From positions 124,001-188,000 of the forward strand of contig JAUIET010000010.1 of the NCBI GenBank assembly GCA_030429735.1: a stretch of 64,000 nucleotides of DNA, given 5' to 3'. This document shows positions 8,099-15,701 of the stretch, piece by piece; the stretch's first letter is position 1, and each line of letters opens with the position of its first letter. The notes beneath the pieces were generated by a model. That model ran no database searches. It was not told the DNA's origin and saw only the letters and a list, made by a program, of their open reading frames with translations. Source of the stretch: Gammaproteobacteria bacterium. GTDB lineage: Bacteria > Pseudomonadota > Gammaproteobacteria > Pseudomonadales > JAUIET01. A program made the position numbers and the translations under genes.

Positions 8099-8463
8099 GC
8101 CAATACATCCCGTTAATTTTGTTCACGGTGCTGACCAATTTCGGGTCGCAGGTTATGTTGAAGCATGGCATGACCATGGTAGGTGAATTCGAAATGGACA
8201 CCGGTGGCTTGCGGACCGCATTCGTTGACGTCTTTTTTAACTGGTATATCTGGGGTGGCCTGCTGGTGATGGGCATCAGCATGGCCTCACATCTGGTTGT
8301 TTTGTCGCGTGTCGACATCAGCTATGCCTATCCATTTCTTGGTTTGAGTTTTGTGCTGATCGCGCTATGGGGTCATTTCATGCTGGCCGAGTCTGTCAAT
8401 ATGTGGCGGGTGATGGGTATTTTGTTTATATGTCTGGGTGTGTCGATAGTTGCCAAAAGCTAG
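8095..8463 (+). CDS. SMR/ArnE-like small membrane protein, possible lipid-sugar flippase
   Basis: A 122-residue protein with about four membrane helices. The signature ISYAYPFLGLSFVLIALWG in the third helix region is typical of SMR/EamA-like proteins. The first helix lacks the membrane Glu used by drug-efflux SMR proteins, which points toward the ArnE/ArnF type that flips undecaprenyl-phosphate-linked sugars. It overlaps the SDR stop by 4 bases and ends the coupled set. The inferred role is moving polyprenyl-phosphoryl-arabinose to the periplasmic leaflet; transport has not been shown. Confidence 0.7.
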   Translation: MSQYIPLILFTVLTNFGSQVMLKHGMTMVGEFEMDTGGLRTAFVDVFFNWYIWGGLLVMGISMASHLVVLSRVDISYAYPFLGLSFVLIALWGHFMLAESVNMWRVMGILFICLGVSIVAKS

Positions 8464-8533
8464 TGGTTGGCATGGCGTGTGTTTAGGTTCATGCAACGAT
8501 AAACAGTGTTGGCTGACGTAAAAGGGAGGATGA

Positions 8534-9511
8534 GTGAAACATATTATTTTTGGTGGTAATGGCTTTCTGGGAACTGAGTTGTGCAAAAAACTCACAGCCC
8601 GCGGCGAGCAGGTATTGATCTGCGATTTAGAGCAGACGCTTACCAGCGGTATCTATGAGCCTGACAACGTGAGCTACCACAAGATGGATGTGGTTCAGCC
8701 TGAAACCTTCGCTGATATACCCACCGAGCCAGGTGATGTGGTTTACCACTTTGCCGCCCGTTTGCTGGTACCGATTTTACCGCGAGCAGAACGCGAAAAA
8801 TATTTCTGGGACGCGTTGTATGTAGGTACCCAGAACGTGTTTGATTTTATGGAAGCACGTGAGCTGAACAACCTCGTGTACTACACCACCGATATGGTCT
8901 ACGGCCATACCGTTGAAGACCCGCGTTACGAAACTCACCCAAGAGCACCGCTTGGTCCTTATGGTGAGGCGAAGTATCAAACCGAACTGATGTGTGAGCG
9001 CTATCGCGAGAAAGGCTTCAACATCACGGTATTCAGACCCAGGTTAATCATTGGTCCTGGCCGGCTGGGCATTCTGGAAAAATTGTTCAAACTGGTTGAT
9101 TTGAACTTACCCGTACCGACTATTGGCAGCGGAAGAAACTATTACCAGTTTATTTCAGTGAGTGATTGTGCCGAGGCGTGCCTTTGCGCAGTGGAGGCTG
9201 GCTTTCCGAACGAGTATTACAATCTAGGTTCCGATGACCCGCCCACTGTGAATAACTTACTGCGCACCCTGATTAAAGAAGCAAACAGCTATTCAATTCT
9301 ACTGCCAACACCCGCCTTTGCAGTGAAGTTTGTGCTGGACATACTTGACCGCATTGGCATGCCGATCATGGACCCGGAGCAATATCTGATTGCGGATGAA
9401 ACCTGCGTGCTGGATACCAGTAAGGCATTCAGGGAAATTGGTTGGCGCCCCGCGGATAACGATGTTGATATGCTGCTTGCAGCGTATTCGGACTATCGCG
9501 CGCAGCGCTAG
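8534..9511 (+). CDS. NAD-dependent epimerase/dehydratase family protein
   Basis: A 325-residue extended SDR. The Rossmann motif IIFGGNGFLGTEL is at residues 4-16, a catalytic Thr/Ser is in YYTTDMVYG, and the Tyr-x-x-x-Lys is in GPYGEAK. The C-terminal substrate lobe is complete. Such enzymes act on nucleotide sugars, sterols or lipid-linked sugars. Here the position 70 bases after the arabinose-lipid set suggests a sugar substrate, though it could be separate. The GTG start is backed by a strong GGGAGGA (8524-8530). The specific reaction is unknown. Confidence 0.8.
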   Translation: MKHIIFGGNGFLGTELCKKLTARGEQVLICDLEQTLTSGIYEPDNVSYHKMDVVQPETFADIPTEPGDVVYHFAARLLVPILPRAEREKYFWDALYVGTQNVFDFMEARELNNLVYYTTDMVYGHTVEDPRYETHPRAPLGPYGEAKYQTELMCERYREKGFNITVFRPRLIIGPGRLGILEKLFKLVDLNLPVPTIGSGRNYYQFISVSDCAEACLCAVEAGFPNEYYNLGSDDPPTVNNLLRTLIKEANSYSILLPTPAFAVKFVLDILDRIGMPIMDPEQYLIADETCVLDTSKAFREIGWRPADNDVDMLLAAYSDYRAQR

Positions 9512-9535
9512 CAGTAAGTTGCTGAAAAACAGCTA

Positions 9536-9952
9536 TTACTCGCAAATACCACTGTAAATCTGCGTGCCGTTAGCTGTTCCCCAAAATGGTTTTTCCCGGT
9601 GTTGGAAGTGCTCAGCAACGTACATAAACATGGCTGCCAGCGGTGCTTCAGATTGCGCCATAGACTTGTAAGACGAGTCCTTGTTTCCGCGGTCCAGAAC
9701 TGTTGTTGATTTATAGGCTGACGTTGTGAACGGCATGCCAATCATTTCACCATTATTGCGATTAATGGAAAAACTGCGGTCCTCAAACTGTTTGGTGAAT
9801 TTCTTACTCTCAATCAGCGTGCCCTCATTCGACAGCACGCGCACTTCAACAATCTTGCAAATATAACCGTCTTCGCCGGCCTGGCTTGCAAAAGCGAGCA
9901 AGGCCGAGATCAGCGTGGTTAAAAGAATGGCGTAGTTCCTTGTGGTGCGCAT
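9536..9952 (-). CDS. Small secreted protein of unknown function
   Basis: A 138-residue protein starting at the ATG at 9952, chosen because AGAGG precedes it and because MRTTRNYAILLTTLISALLAFASQAG forms a clean signal peptide with a likely cut after AQAG-like residues near 25. A longer frame begins at 10003 but would bury the signal. The mature part has two Cys (one near the start in YICKI, one in the final ICE) that may form a disulphide. I do not recognise the family. It lies downstream of the DUF547 gene on the same strand and may share its transcript. Confidence 0.65.
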   Translation of the reverse strand: MRTTRNYAILLTTLISALLAFASQAGEDGYICKIVEVRVLSNEGTLIESKKFTKQFEDRSFSINRNNGEMIGMPFTTSAYKSTTVLDRGNKDSSYKSMAQSEAPLAAMFMYVAEHFQHREKPFWGTANGTQIYSGICE

Positions 9953-10006
9953 GAAAACCTCTGGGTGAGTGTGCAAAATAGTGGGTGGTATTATATCGTT
10001 CACGCC

Positions 10007-10759
10007 TTAGCGAGCAGTATTCAATGACCAGTCATATTGCAGATAACCGTCTATTTTACGGATATTCTTGCCGTTTGGATGGTGATTTTGCAGCATCTCT
10101 AAAACGCCCTGAGTGCCCCCCCAATCTTTCTTAAACCAGCGAAAAATGTTTGACACCTTGATGCCCCCGGCGTCGTTCGCAAACTGCACGCCTTTATTTG
10201 AGCTGATGAACGTGAGCCGTTGCTCGTTGAGCTGCTGTTGCAGTTTTTCGGCGCGAAAAGCTGTATTGCGAAGAAGCGGGCAGCTGATTGATGCACAATT
10301 GATTGCGAAGTGAATTCGCGGATCTCCCATTAAGCGTAAGTTCTCATGCTCAATGTCATCAAGCGTGAGGGTGTCTTCACCGACTGGATACACTTCAATA
10401 CTCCAGGGGCCGGAAAACCAGCCGCCAATGTCTTTTATTGAGTTTACCGGGTAATGCGCAAGGATCAGGTCTACGGTGAGCGCATTGTAGGCATTGATCA
10501 GAAATGCCATGCGTTGCTCTTTGCCGGATATTTCCCGGTAGTTCACTGATGTAAGTTCAGTGATGAAGGGTTTGAACTCAGGCAGTGACTTGGCGCGTGA
10601 ATAATCGACAAGACCGTCTCTGACGATGTTTTGTAAAATGGCGTCCCATTGATCCCACAGTGCGCTGAGGTCCGGCTCGGGCCGGGCATGTGCTTTGGGT
10701 AACATCAACAGCAAAAGAGCAAATATGACCGCGGAAGACCTGCTGGAAATTGAAGCCAT
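10007..10759 (-). CDS. DUF547 domain protein, secreted
   Basis: A 250-residue protein with a signal peptide (about residues 1-25, ending PKAHA) and a full DUF547 domain. Recognisable blocks are NAYNALTVDLIL, SIKDIGGWFSGPW, LTLDDIEHENLR and HFAINCASISCPLLRN with two closely spaced Cys. The biochemical function of DUF547 is not established to my knowledge. The chosen start at 10759 puts its first 35 bases over the 5' end of the divergent SnoaL-like gene. No good ribosome site is visible, but the signal peptide needs this N-terminus. Confidence 0.85.
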   Translation of the reverse strand: MASISSRSSAVIFALLLLMLPKAHARPEPDLSALWDQWDAILQNIVRDGLVDYSRAKSLPEFKPFITELTSVNYREISGKEQRMAFLINAYNALTVDLILAHYPVNSIKDIGGWFSGPWSIEVYPVGEDTLTLDDIEHENLRLMGDPRIHFAINCASISCPLLRNTAFRAEKLQQQLNEQRLTFISSNKGVQFANDAGGIKVSNIFRWFKKDWGGTQGVLEMLQNHHPNGKNIRKIDGYLQYDWSLNTAR

Positions 10760-11147
10760 AAAACAGCTGAAAAGTCGTTACTTTCGGTTGATGGATACTA
10801 AACAATGGAGCGCCTGGGCAGAGCTGTTTACCGAGGATTTCTATGGTATTTATACCGGTGATCATCCTGATATTGAATTTCATGGCCGAGATGACATAGT
10901 CTCGAAAAACCGCGAGATACTGGCCGAGCATCCAACGGTGCATCACGGTCATAATCCGGACATAACGGTTACCAGCGCAAACACCGCTGAAGGGGTGTGG
11001 GCAATGATGGATTACGTGGGTATACCCGGTGCAACATTTCAGGGCTACGGCCACTATCATGACGAATACCGGAAGGAAAACGGCCAATGGCGCATTTCGA
11101 GAACTCGACTGAGCCGTATTCGCGTTGATGCGCTAAACCACTCTTAG
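10725..11147 (+). CDS. SnoaL-like/NTF2-fold protein
   Basis: A 140-residue cytoplasmic protein of the SnoaL-like (NTF2) fold. The first helix block IEAIKQLKSRYFRLMDTKQW and the strand block WAELFTEDFYGIY are characteristic, and the C-terminal strand block WRISRTRLSRIR closes the domain. The fold is used by small isomerases, dehydratases and binding proteins, so no reaction is assigned. The ATG at 10725 is chosen over an upstream one at 10695 because it starts just before the conserved helix. It is divergent from, and slightly overlaps, the DUF547 gene. Confidence 0.75.
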   Translation: MTAEDLLEIEAIKQLKSRYFRLMDTKQWSAWAELFTEDFYGIYTGDHPDIEFHGRDDIVSKNREILAEHPTVHHGHNPDITVTSANTAEGVWAMMDYVGIPGATFQGYGHYHDEYRKENGQWRISRTRLSRIRVDALNHS

Positions 11148-11168
11148 CGAAGCGTCTACAATTTAGCA

Positions 11169-11735
11169 ATGCTCTATTTACCCACATGTCATCGTTTAAA
11201 AGCCACACTGGTGATGTGCGTGGCTGCTCTCTTGTGGTCGATGGCTGCGTTGGCAAGTGAGGCGAAAAGTTCAGCGGCTGTGCTGTCGTCAACGGCCGGG
11301 TCATCGCAGCTCAAAGCCAGTGCCGTACTGGTGGACAAGTCTAATCGCTCACTGCGATTACTGAACAACGGTGAGACGCTGCGAGAGTACAGCATTTCCT
11401 TAGGCAAACAGCCAGTAGGGCACAAGTTATATGAGGGTGACCAACGCACGCCGGAGGGCCGTTATGTATTGGACTGGCGCAACTCCAACAGCAAATTTTA
11501 TCGCTCTTTGCACGTAAGCTATCCCAACCGTCGCGACGAGGCGCGGGCCCGCAAACTGGGTAAAAGCCCCGGCGGAAACATTATGATCCACGGCCTACCC
11601 AATGAATTTCATTACGCGCCCTGGCTGTACAAAGGCAAAGACTGGACCGATGGTTGTATTGCGGTGAACAACACCGAAATGGATGAGATTTGGGAGTTGG
11701 TGGATGATGGCACGCCCATCATCATTCTTCCCTAA
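11169..11735 (+). CDS. L,D-transpeptidase (YkuD) family protein
   Basis: A 188-residue exported protein with a signal peptide (about 1-30, ending MAALASEA) and a YkuD catalytic domain. The core shows the substrate-loop sequence QRTPEGRY, then IMIHG with His141 and DWTDGCIAV with Cys163, giving the His and Cys pair of L,D-transpeptidases. These enzymes crosslink peptidoglycan at L,D positions or attach proteins to it; some are hydrolases. The canonical SHGC is replaced by TDGC, a variant common in the ErfK-like group. It follows the SnoaL-like gene by 21 bases. Confidence 0.88.
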   Translation: MLYLPTCHRLKATLVMCVAALLWSMAALASEAKSSAAVLSSTAGSSQLKASAVLVDKSNRSLRLLNNGETLREYSISLGKQPVGHKLYEGDQRTPEGRYVLDWRNSNSKFYRSLHVSYPNRRDEARARKLGKSPGGNIMIHGLPNEFHYAPWLYKGKDWTDGCIAVNNTEMDEIWELVDDGTPIIILP

Positions 11736-11769
11736 GTGCGGCGCGGCGTTTATGAATAACGCGGGCTGG

Positions 11770-12483
11770 TCAGCTTGCCGGCCGGTCCAGCTGTTGCAGG
11801 TTGTCGGTCACTTGCTCGGCTAAGGCTTGTGGGGTCTGAGCCTGCTCGTTAAACGCATTCTGCGCATCGGCTGCCGATTCGCCGCCAAACCACTGTCTGA
11901 TTTTCGCAAACAGCAGTTTGATTCCGCGCCATATCTTTGGCAGTAACCAGATGGTCAGCGCGATAAAGACCACCAGTAAAATCAGGAACAACACCGGGTT
12001 ATGCAGTGCCAATAGCAAACCACCAATTACTGCAATGTCTTCCGTGAATGAGGCTGTCCAGTTGGTGACTGGCTCGGGCGAGGTGTTGATCAGCAGCCGT
12101 GTACCCGCCTTGGTCAGATGCGTTCCGGCGGCAAGTGAGCCACCCGTAATAGCGGCTGCCAGCTCCATGGCCGCGCTGGTTTCACCGACAGCGGAGGCGG
12201 CCAGAAAAGCGCCTGCGGGAATTCGTATAAAGGTGTGCAGGGCGTCCCAACCGGTATCCACGCCAGGGAACTTGTCGGCAAAGAACTCTACGCAGAACAT
12301 AAAGCCTGCGGCCATTAGCACCATCGGGTCTTGAAGAATCTCCAGCTGCACTGGCAAATCTATATTGCCGGTGCTGCCCGCTATGCCCAGTGTGAGTATC
12401 GCAGCGTACAGATTGAGTCCGCTGGCCCATGCTACGCCCATTGAGAGCGCGATGATCTGGATAATGTCTTGATACTGTTCCAT
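11770..12483 (-). CDS. DUF4126 membrane protein
   Basis: A 237-residue integral membrane protein of the DUF4126 family. The N-terminal helix contains GVAWASGLNLYAAI, followed by FCVEFFADKFPGVDTGWDALHTF and a Gly/Ala-rich repeat-like region (ITGGSLAAGTHLTKAG). About five membrane segments precede a charged cytoplasmic tail from about residue 185. The role of the family is not known. The gene stands alone, facing away from the 425-base noncoding region that carries DnaA-box-like sites. Confidence 0.85.
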   Translation of the reverse strand: MEQYQDIIQIIALSMGVAWASGLNLYAAILTLGIAGSTGNIDLPVQLEILQDPMVLMAAGFMFCVEFFADKFPGVDTGWDALHTFIRIPAGAFLAASAVGETSAAMELAAAITGGSLAAGTHLTKAGTRLLINTSPEPVTNWTASFTEDIAVIGGLLLALHNPVLFLILLVVFIALTIWLLPKIWRGIKLLFAKIRQWFGGESAADAQNAFNEQAQTPQALAEQVTDNLQQLDRPAS

Positions 12484-12908
12484 GAGCAGTCCTCCTATCG
12501 GACGGAATTACCCACAGATAATAAGACATAAAGCGGGTTTAGCCGCCCTGATTTAGCGATCTGTTACATTATCGTTTAATTAGCGCACAAAAATGCGCTA
12601 ATAATGCCGAGCAAGCCAGTATTTGGGTAGTTTTTTACATTTTCCACAATTTCTGTGGATAACTTCGTGGATAAATACAGGAATACGGAGCTAAAGTGCG
12701 ATAAAACAAGGGGTTTAGCAAATTGTCTAATATTTAGCCGAAAGCTATTAAAAATAATTAAATCAAAGACTTATGTGGCTTTATTCAAGGCCTGTGGGCA
12801 TTTTGCGTTGTAATGTGGGTTTTATTGATGGAAGCGATGCGTGGTGTGCATAACCCTATTATCACAAGCGCAAACCCATGCGCAATAGCCTGAACGACCA
12901 ATTACACA
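12484..12908. other. 425-base noncoding region, AT-rich, oriC-like motifs
   Basis: No credible gene lies between DUF4126 and queD. The region is more AT-rich than its surroundings and contains four DnaA-box-like nonamers: TTTTCCACA (12640-12648), TGTGGATAA (12654-12662), CGTGGATAA (12666-12674) and TGTGCATAA (12845-12853). It also has an IHF-consensus site AATCAAAGACTTA (12761-12773) and a 13-mer GATCTGTTACATT (12558-12570) resembling the E. coli oriC unwinding repeats. The usual oriC neighbours (mnmG, dnaA) are absent, so it may instead be a regulatory DnaA-binding locus. Confidence 0.5.
12579..12602. repeat. 9-base inverted repeat in the oriC-like region
   Basis: ATTAGCGCA and TGCGCTAAT are perfect inverted arms separated by six bases (CAAAAA). 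No T-run follows on either strand, so a Rho-independent terminator is unlikely. It may be a protein-binding palindrome or a structural element associated with the neighbouring DnaA-box-like sites. Confidence 0.6.
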
Positions 12909-13274
12909 TTAAATTTCGCCAGCTCCTCGATAAATGCAGCCCGACGTGCAGGTTTCACTGACTTCTACCGCGCAGAGAGTTGGTAACGAAGGTGTAAGCT
13001 TGTGCCAAATCCATTCCGCCAGCCGTTCGCTGGTGGGATTTTCGAGGCCTTCGATATCGTTCAGGTAGTAATGATCCAGCTGCGAGAGTATGGGTTGAAA
13101 TGCCTCAGCCAAGTCAGAGAAGTCCATGATCCAGCCCGAGTGCTCACCGGGTGTTCCGCTTACTGTGATTCGTACGCGGTAAGAATGGCCGTGCAAACGC
13201 GCACATTTATGCCCCTCAGGTACGTTGGGCAAACGATGTGCGGCCTCAAAGCGAAAGTCTTTGTAGATCTCCAC
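12909..13274 (-). CDS. queD: 6-carboxytetrahydropterin synthase QueD
   Basis: A 121-residue enzyme of queuosine (7-deazapurine) biosynthesis that converts dihydroneopterin triphosphate to 6-carboxytetrahydropterin. Zinc ligands are His13 (FEAAHRL), His28 and His30 (LHGHSY), with catalytic Cys24 in HKCARLHG. The DFSDL segment and a C-terminal [10 protein letters not shown] block complete the PTPS fold. Its start lies 11 bases after the histidine kinase stop on the same strand, so the two may be cotranscribed. Length and motifs match E. coli QueD (121 residues). Confidence 0.93.
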   Translation of the reverse strand: MEIYKDFRFEAAHRLPNVPEGHKCARLHGHSYRVRITVSGTPGEHSGWIMDFSDLAEAFQPILSQLDHYYLNDIEGLENPTSERLAEWIWHKLTPSLPTLCAVEVSETCTSGCIYRGAGEI

Positions 13275-13285
13275 GGTGTGTTGCT

Positions 13286-14764
13286 CTATTCGCAGGGCAT
13301 CTGAATATGGAAAGTGCTGCCTTCCCCTTGCCTGGAAGTAACGGCAATGTTACCGCCGTGGTGCTCGGTAATAATGAAGTGCGACACAGACAAGCCAAGG
13401 CCAGTGCCTTCACCGTCACTGAATTCCTTATTGGTAAAGAAGGGTTCGAAAATATGCTGCTGCACCTCTTCGCTCATGCCCACACCGTTGTCTTCAACTT
13501 CTATGCGCAGCATTATGTCCATGACAAACACCCGTATTTTCAGGCGTGGCACAAAATTGTCGCGCTCCACCAGGCGTAAAGCATGATTGGCGTTTCGAAA
13601 CAGGTTTAAAAACACCTGCTGCATCTCTGCGGGGTAGCAGCGAAACTCCGGTGTTTCCTCGGGGTAGGCACGCTCAATGCGAATATCCTGGAACCTTAAG
13701 CCGCCCTGCAATGAAAAAATATTGCGCGCCAGCTCCAGCGTATTTTCAATGATATCGATGATATCAACCGACTGCTTGTCGTGGCTGCTATTACGCGCAA
13801 ACTCCAGCAAGTTGCTGACTATGGAAGACGTTCGCGCACCGGCTTCCTGAACACCGGCCAGCAATTCATTGATTTCGCGCGCCTGCATGTAGTGCTGCAG
13901 TTTTTGCAGATCAATACCCGCTGCTTCAGCAGGCTGATGATTGGCCTCCAGAGACGGCGACAAGCGGCGCTGCACTGTCTGCACAGCCTGCAAGATCGCG
14001 CTGAGCGGGCTGTTGATGTCGTGCGCCATGCCGGCAGCAAGCTCACCCATAGACGCCATTTTGTCTTTCTGTATCAGCGTGCTTTCCGCCAGAACCCGCT
14101 GCGTGACGTCGTCAATCAAAATCACCACGCCGGGCTCGGCCGTGCCGATCAGCGGGTATACGGTAATGTCGTAGTAATACTGGCCGTGTTGAGCGTGTTC
14201 TATGTGGATGGGCTCTTTGGTGGTCAGTGCTCGCTCGATATGCCCCTGTTCAATGGATATCTGCGGGTACACAGACCATAGACTTTGGCCAAGTGCTGAC
14301 TCATTGTCTACGCCGGATATGGTGTGCGCCGACTTATTCCACTGGGTGACCACGCCGCCTTTGTCGACACCGATCAGCATATACGGCATCGACTGGATAA
14401 TGCTGTTGATATAGGCCTCAGTAGATTGCAGCAACTCGCTGGTTTGCCGATGGTGTTCCACTTCTTCGCTCAGCTTCTGGTTAGACACCTGCAGCTTGGC
14501 GGTGCGCTCAACAACCCGCAGCTCAAGCTCATCACGAATTTTGGCCAGGGCGTCGGCGTAGGTGCGCAATTTACGGCGGCTCATGGCCAGAAACACGATT
14601 CCCGCGCCCAGGCCTATGGTAATCAGGCCACCGCCAGTATTGGCCAGATATTGCCAATTAGTGCTGCCGTCGGCATTTCGATAAATGTCCAACAGGCCGG
14701 CGTGGGCACTGGCGCTCCATAACAGCGGGAGCAGCAGGCCCCAATATAGGGGTGAGCGTCGCAT
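13286..14764 (-). CDS. PAS-domain sensor histidine kinase
   Basis: A 492-residue membrane kinase. A signal-like N-terminus (about 1-22) is followed by a short periplasmic part and a membrane helix (about 46-62), then a coiled coil (65-112) and a PAS domain (about 115-225). A HisKA dimerisation domain carries phosphoryl-acceptor His248 in GMAHDINSP, and a C-terminal HATPase has [19 protein letters not shown] and GTGLGLSVS. No response regulator gene is adjacent, so it is an orphan in this window. The kinase activity call is secure; the signal is unknown. Confidence 0.92.
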   Translation of the reverse strand: MRRSPLYWGLLLPLLWSASAHAGLLDIYRNADGSTNWQYLANTGGGLITIGLGAGIVFLAMSRRKLRTYADALAKIRDELELRVVERTAKLQVSNQKLSEEVEHHRQTSELLQSTEAYINSIIQSMPYMLIGVDKGGVVTQWNKSAHTISGVDNESALGQSLWSVYPQISIEQGHIERALTTKEPIHIEHAQHGQYYYDITVYPLIGTAEPGVVILIDDVTQRVLAESTLIQKDKMASMGELAAGMAHDINSPLSAILQAVQTVQRRLSPSLEANHQPAEAAGIDLQKLQHYMQAREINELLAGVQEAGARTSSIVSNLLEFARNSSHDKQSVDIIDIIENTLELARNIFSLQGGLRFQDIRIERAYPEETPEFRCYPAEMQQVFLNLFRNANHALRLVERDNFVPRLKIRVFVMDIMLRIEVEDNGVGMSEEVQQHIFEPFFTNKEFSDGEGTGLGLSVSHFIITEHHGGNIAVTSRQGEGSTFHIQMPCE

Positions 14765-14868
14765 CCTGCTATTGTGCCAAAAAAACGACCGTTACGGAGT
14801 AATTCCGCAAAAGATAAACGCACTTGGTCGGCAATAGGGAATACCACCGTAATTTCCGCAATTTTGTT

Positions 14869-14896
14869 TTGACAGAACGACTGGTTACGGTAGAAT
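14869..14896 (+). promoter_or_regulatory. Sigma-70 promoter of the tRNA-Val/tRNA-Asp unit
   Basis: TTGACA (14869-14874), a 16-base spacer and TAGAAT (14891-14896) lie just upstream of the tRNA-Val gene. The following GC-rich discriminator (GCGCCGCTC) is typical of stringently controlled stable-RNA promoters. Confidence 0.8.
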
Positions 14897-14913
14897 GCGC
14901 CGCTCTTGGTTGT

Positions 14914-14989
14914 GGGTGATTAGCTCAGCTGGGAGAGCATCTGCCTTACAAGCAGAGGGTCGGCGGTTCGATCCCGTCATCACCCACCA
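14914..14989 (+). tRNA. tRNA-Val (anticodon TAC)
   Basis: A 76-base cloverleaf. The acceptor stem GGGTGAT pairs with ATCACCC, the D arm contains AGCTCAGCTGGGAGAGC, and the anticodon loop CTTACAA carries TAC. The T arm has GGTTCGATCC, and the CCA end is genomically encoded at 14987-14989. Confidence 0.97.
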
Positions 14990-15024
14990 CTCCCGTTGTT
15001 GGGAGCCATTTCCGATCATTCTAC

Positions 15025-15101
15025 GGACCGGTAGTTCAGCTGGTTAGAATGCCGGCCTGTCACGCCGGAGGTCGCGGGTTCGAGTCCCGTCCGGTCCGCC
15101 A
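15025..15101 (+). tRNA. tRNA-Asp (anticodon GTC)
   Basis: A 77-base cloverleaf. The acceptor GGACCGG pairs with CCGGTCC, the anticodon loop CTGTCAC carries GTC, and the T arm has GGTTCGAGTCC. The discriminator is G and the CCA end is encoded at 15099-15101. It lies 35 bases after tRNA-Val and probably shares its promoter. Confidence 0.97.
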
Positions 15102-15290
15102 TTTCAACATGGGTCCTGCCCGGGCTCTACCCCATTAACGGGGGTGGGTATTCATACTCACTCGACTCATAATGAAGAGCCCGCTTGCTCAACATTCGCC
15201 CCCCCTGAATCTGCCTTTTAGACGTACGGAGTTCGCGCGAACATTAATTTTGCATAAACTCGTGTCATATTTCACGCACTGAGGTTCGAT

Positions 15291-15452
15291 GTGTCGACGC
15301 AGAGCAGTCCTTCTGCGGGAGTGCCGAAATCGCTTGAGGATTGGAAACTGGTACACGGGCTAATCTGTAACGCAAGTGGATTCTTGGGAATATTCGGTAC
15401 GCGGATTATTCCAATCGAGGCATCTTCGAAATACACATTAGTAAACTGGTAG
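15291..15452 (+). CDS. Candidate 53-residue small protein before the ACP gene
   Basis: A GTG at 15291 preceded by GAGG with a six-base spacer opens a 53-codon frame ending TAG at 15450-15452, six bases before the acyl carrier protein start. The peptide begins MSTQSSPSAG and contains LEDWKLVHGLICNASGFLG and GTRIIPIEAS. I recognise no family. The ribosome site and the close spacing favour a real coupled leader gene, but chance cannot be excluded for so short a frame. The rest of the 357-base gap between the tRNA-Asp gene and the ACP gene (15102-15290) holds nothing I can support. Confidence 0.4.
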   Translation: MSTQSSPSAGVPKSLEDWKLVHGLICNASGFLGIFGTRIIPIEASSKYTLVNW

Positions 15453-15458
15453 AAAATC

Positions 15459-15701
15459 ATGGAATTTGACGAAAACAAGCTACGAGCCGTGTTTGCAGAA
15501 GCGCTCGGAATTCCCGAGGCAGATGTTGTACCTACACTCGAATACAACACCATTCCACAGTGGGATTCGTTGGCGCATATGCGGCTAATAGCCGAGATTG
15601 AAGATGCTTTCGATATTATGATCGATTCAGACGATCTGATCGATATGAGCAGTTTTGCGATATCAATAGACATTGTTCGGAAGTATGTTGACGAAGCTTG
15701 A
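15459..15701 (+). CDS. Acyl carrier protein
   Basis: An 80-residue acidic four-helix carrier protein. The phosphopantetheine attachment Ser is in QWDSLAHMRL (about residue 37), and helix III and IV segments follow (IMIDSDDLIDM). It differs from the housekeeping AcpP DSLDTVEL motif, which suggests a dedicated carrier for the pathway encoded downstream. It overlaps the FabG-like gene by 17 bases and leads a five-gene unit that ends with a LuxC-like reductase. The activated group it carries is unknown. Confidence 0.88.
   Translation: MEFDENKLRAVFAEALGIPEADVVPTLEYNTIPQWDSLAHMRLIAEIEDAFDIMIDSDDLIDMSSFAISIDIVRKYVDEA

Noticed and set aside
8095-8463. Small multidrug resistance efflux pump
   Set aside because: The first helix lacks the essential Glu of drug-efflux SMR proteins, and the gene is coupled to lipid-sugar genes.
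13781-14281. 166-residue plus-strand frame inside the histidine kinase gene
   Set aside because: It is antisense to conserved HisKA/PAS coding sequence; composition fits a shadow frame.
15118-15150. Terminator after the tRNA-Asp gene
   Set aside because: The CCCC/GGGG stem is short and no T-run follows, so a Rho-independent terminator is not supported.
15272-15673. 133-residue minus-strand frame opposite the ACP gene
   Set aside because: It runs antisense through a clear acyl carrier protein, has no ribosome site and no recognisable domain.
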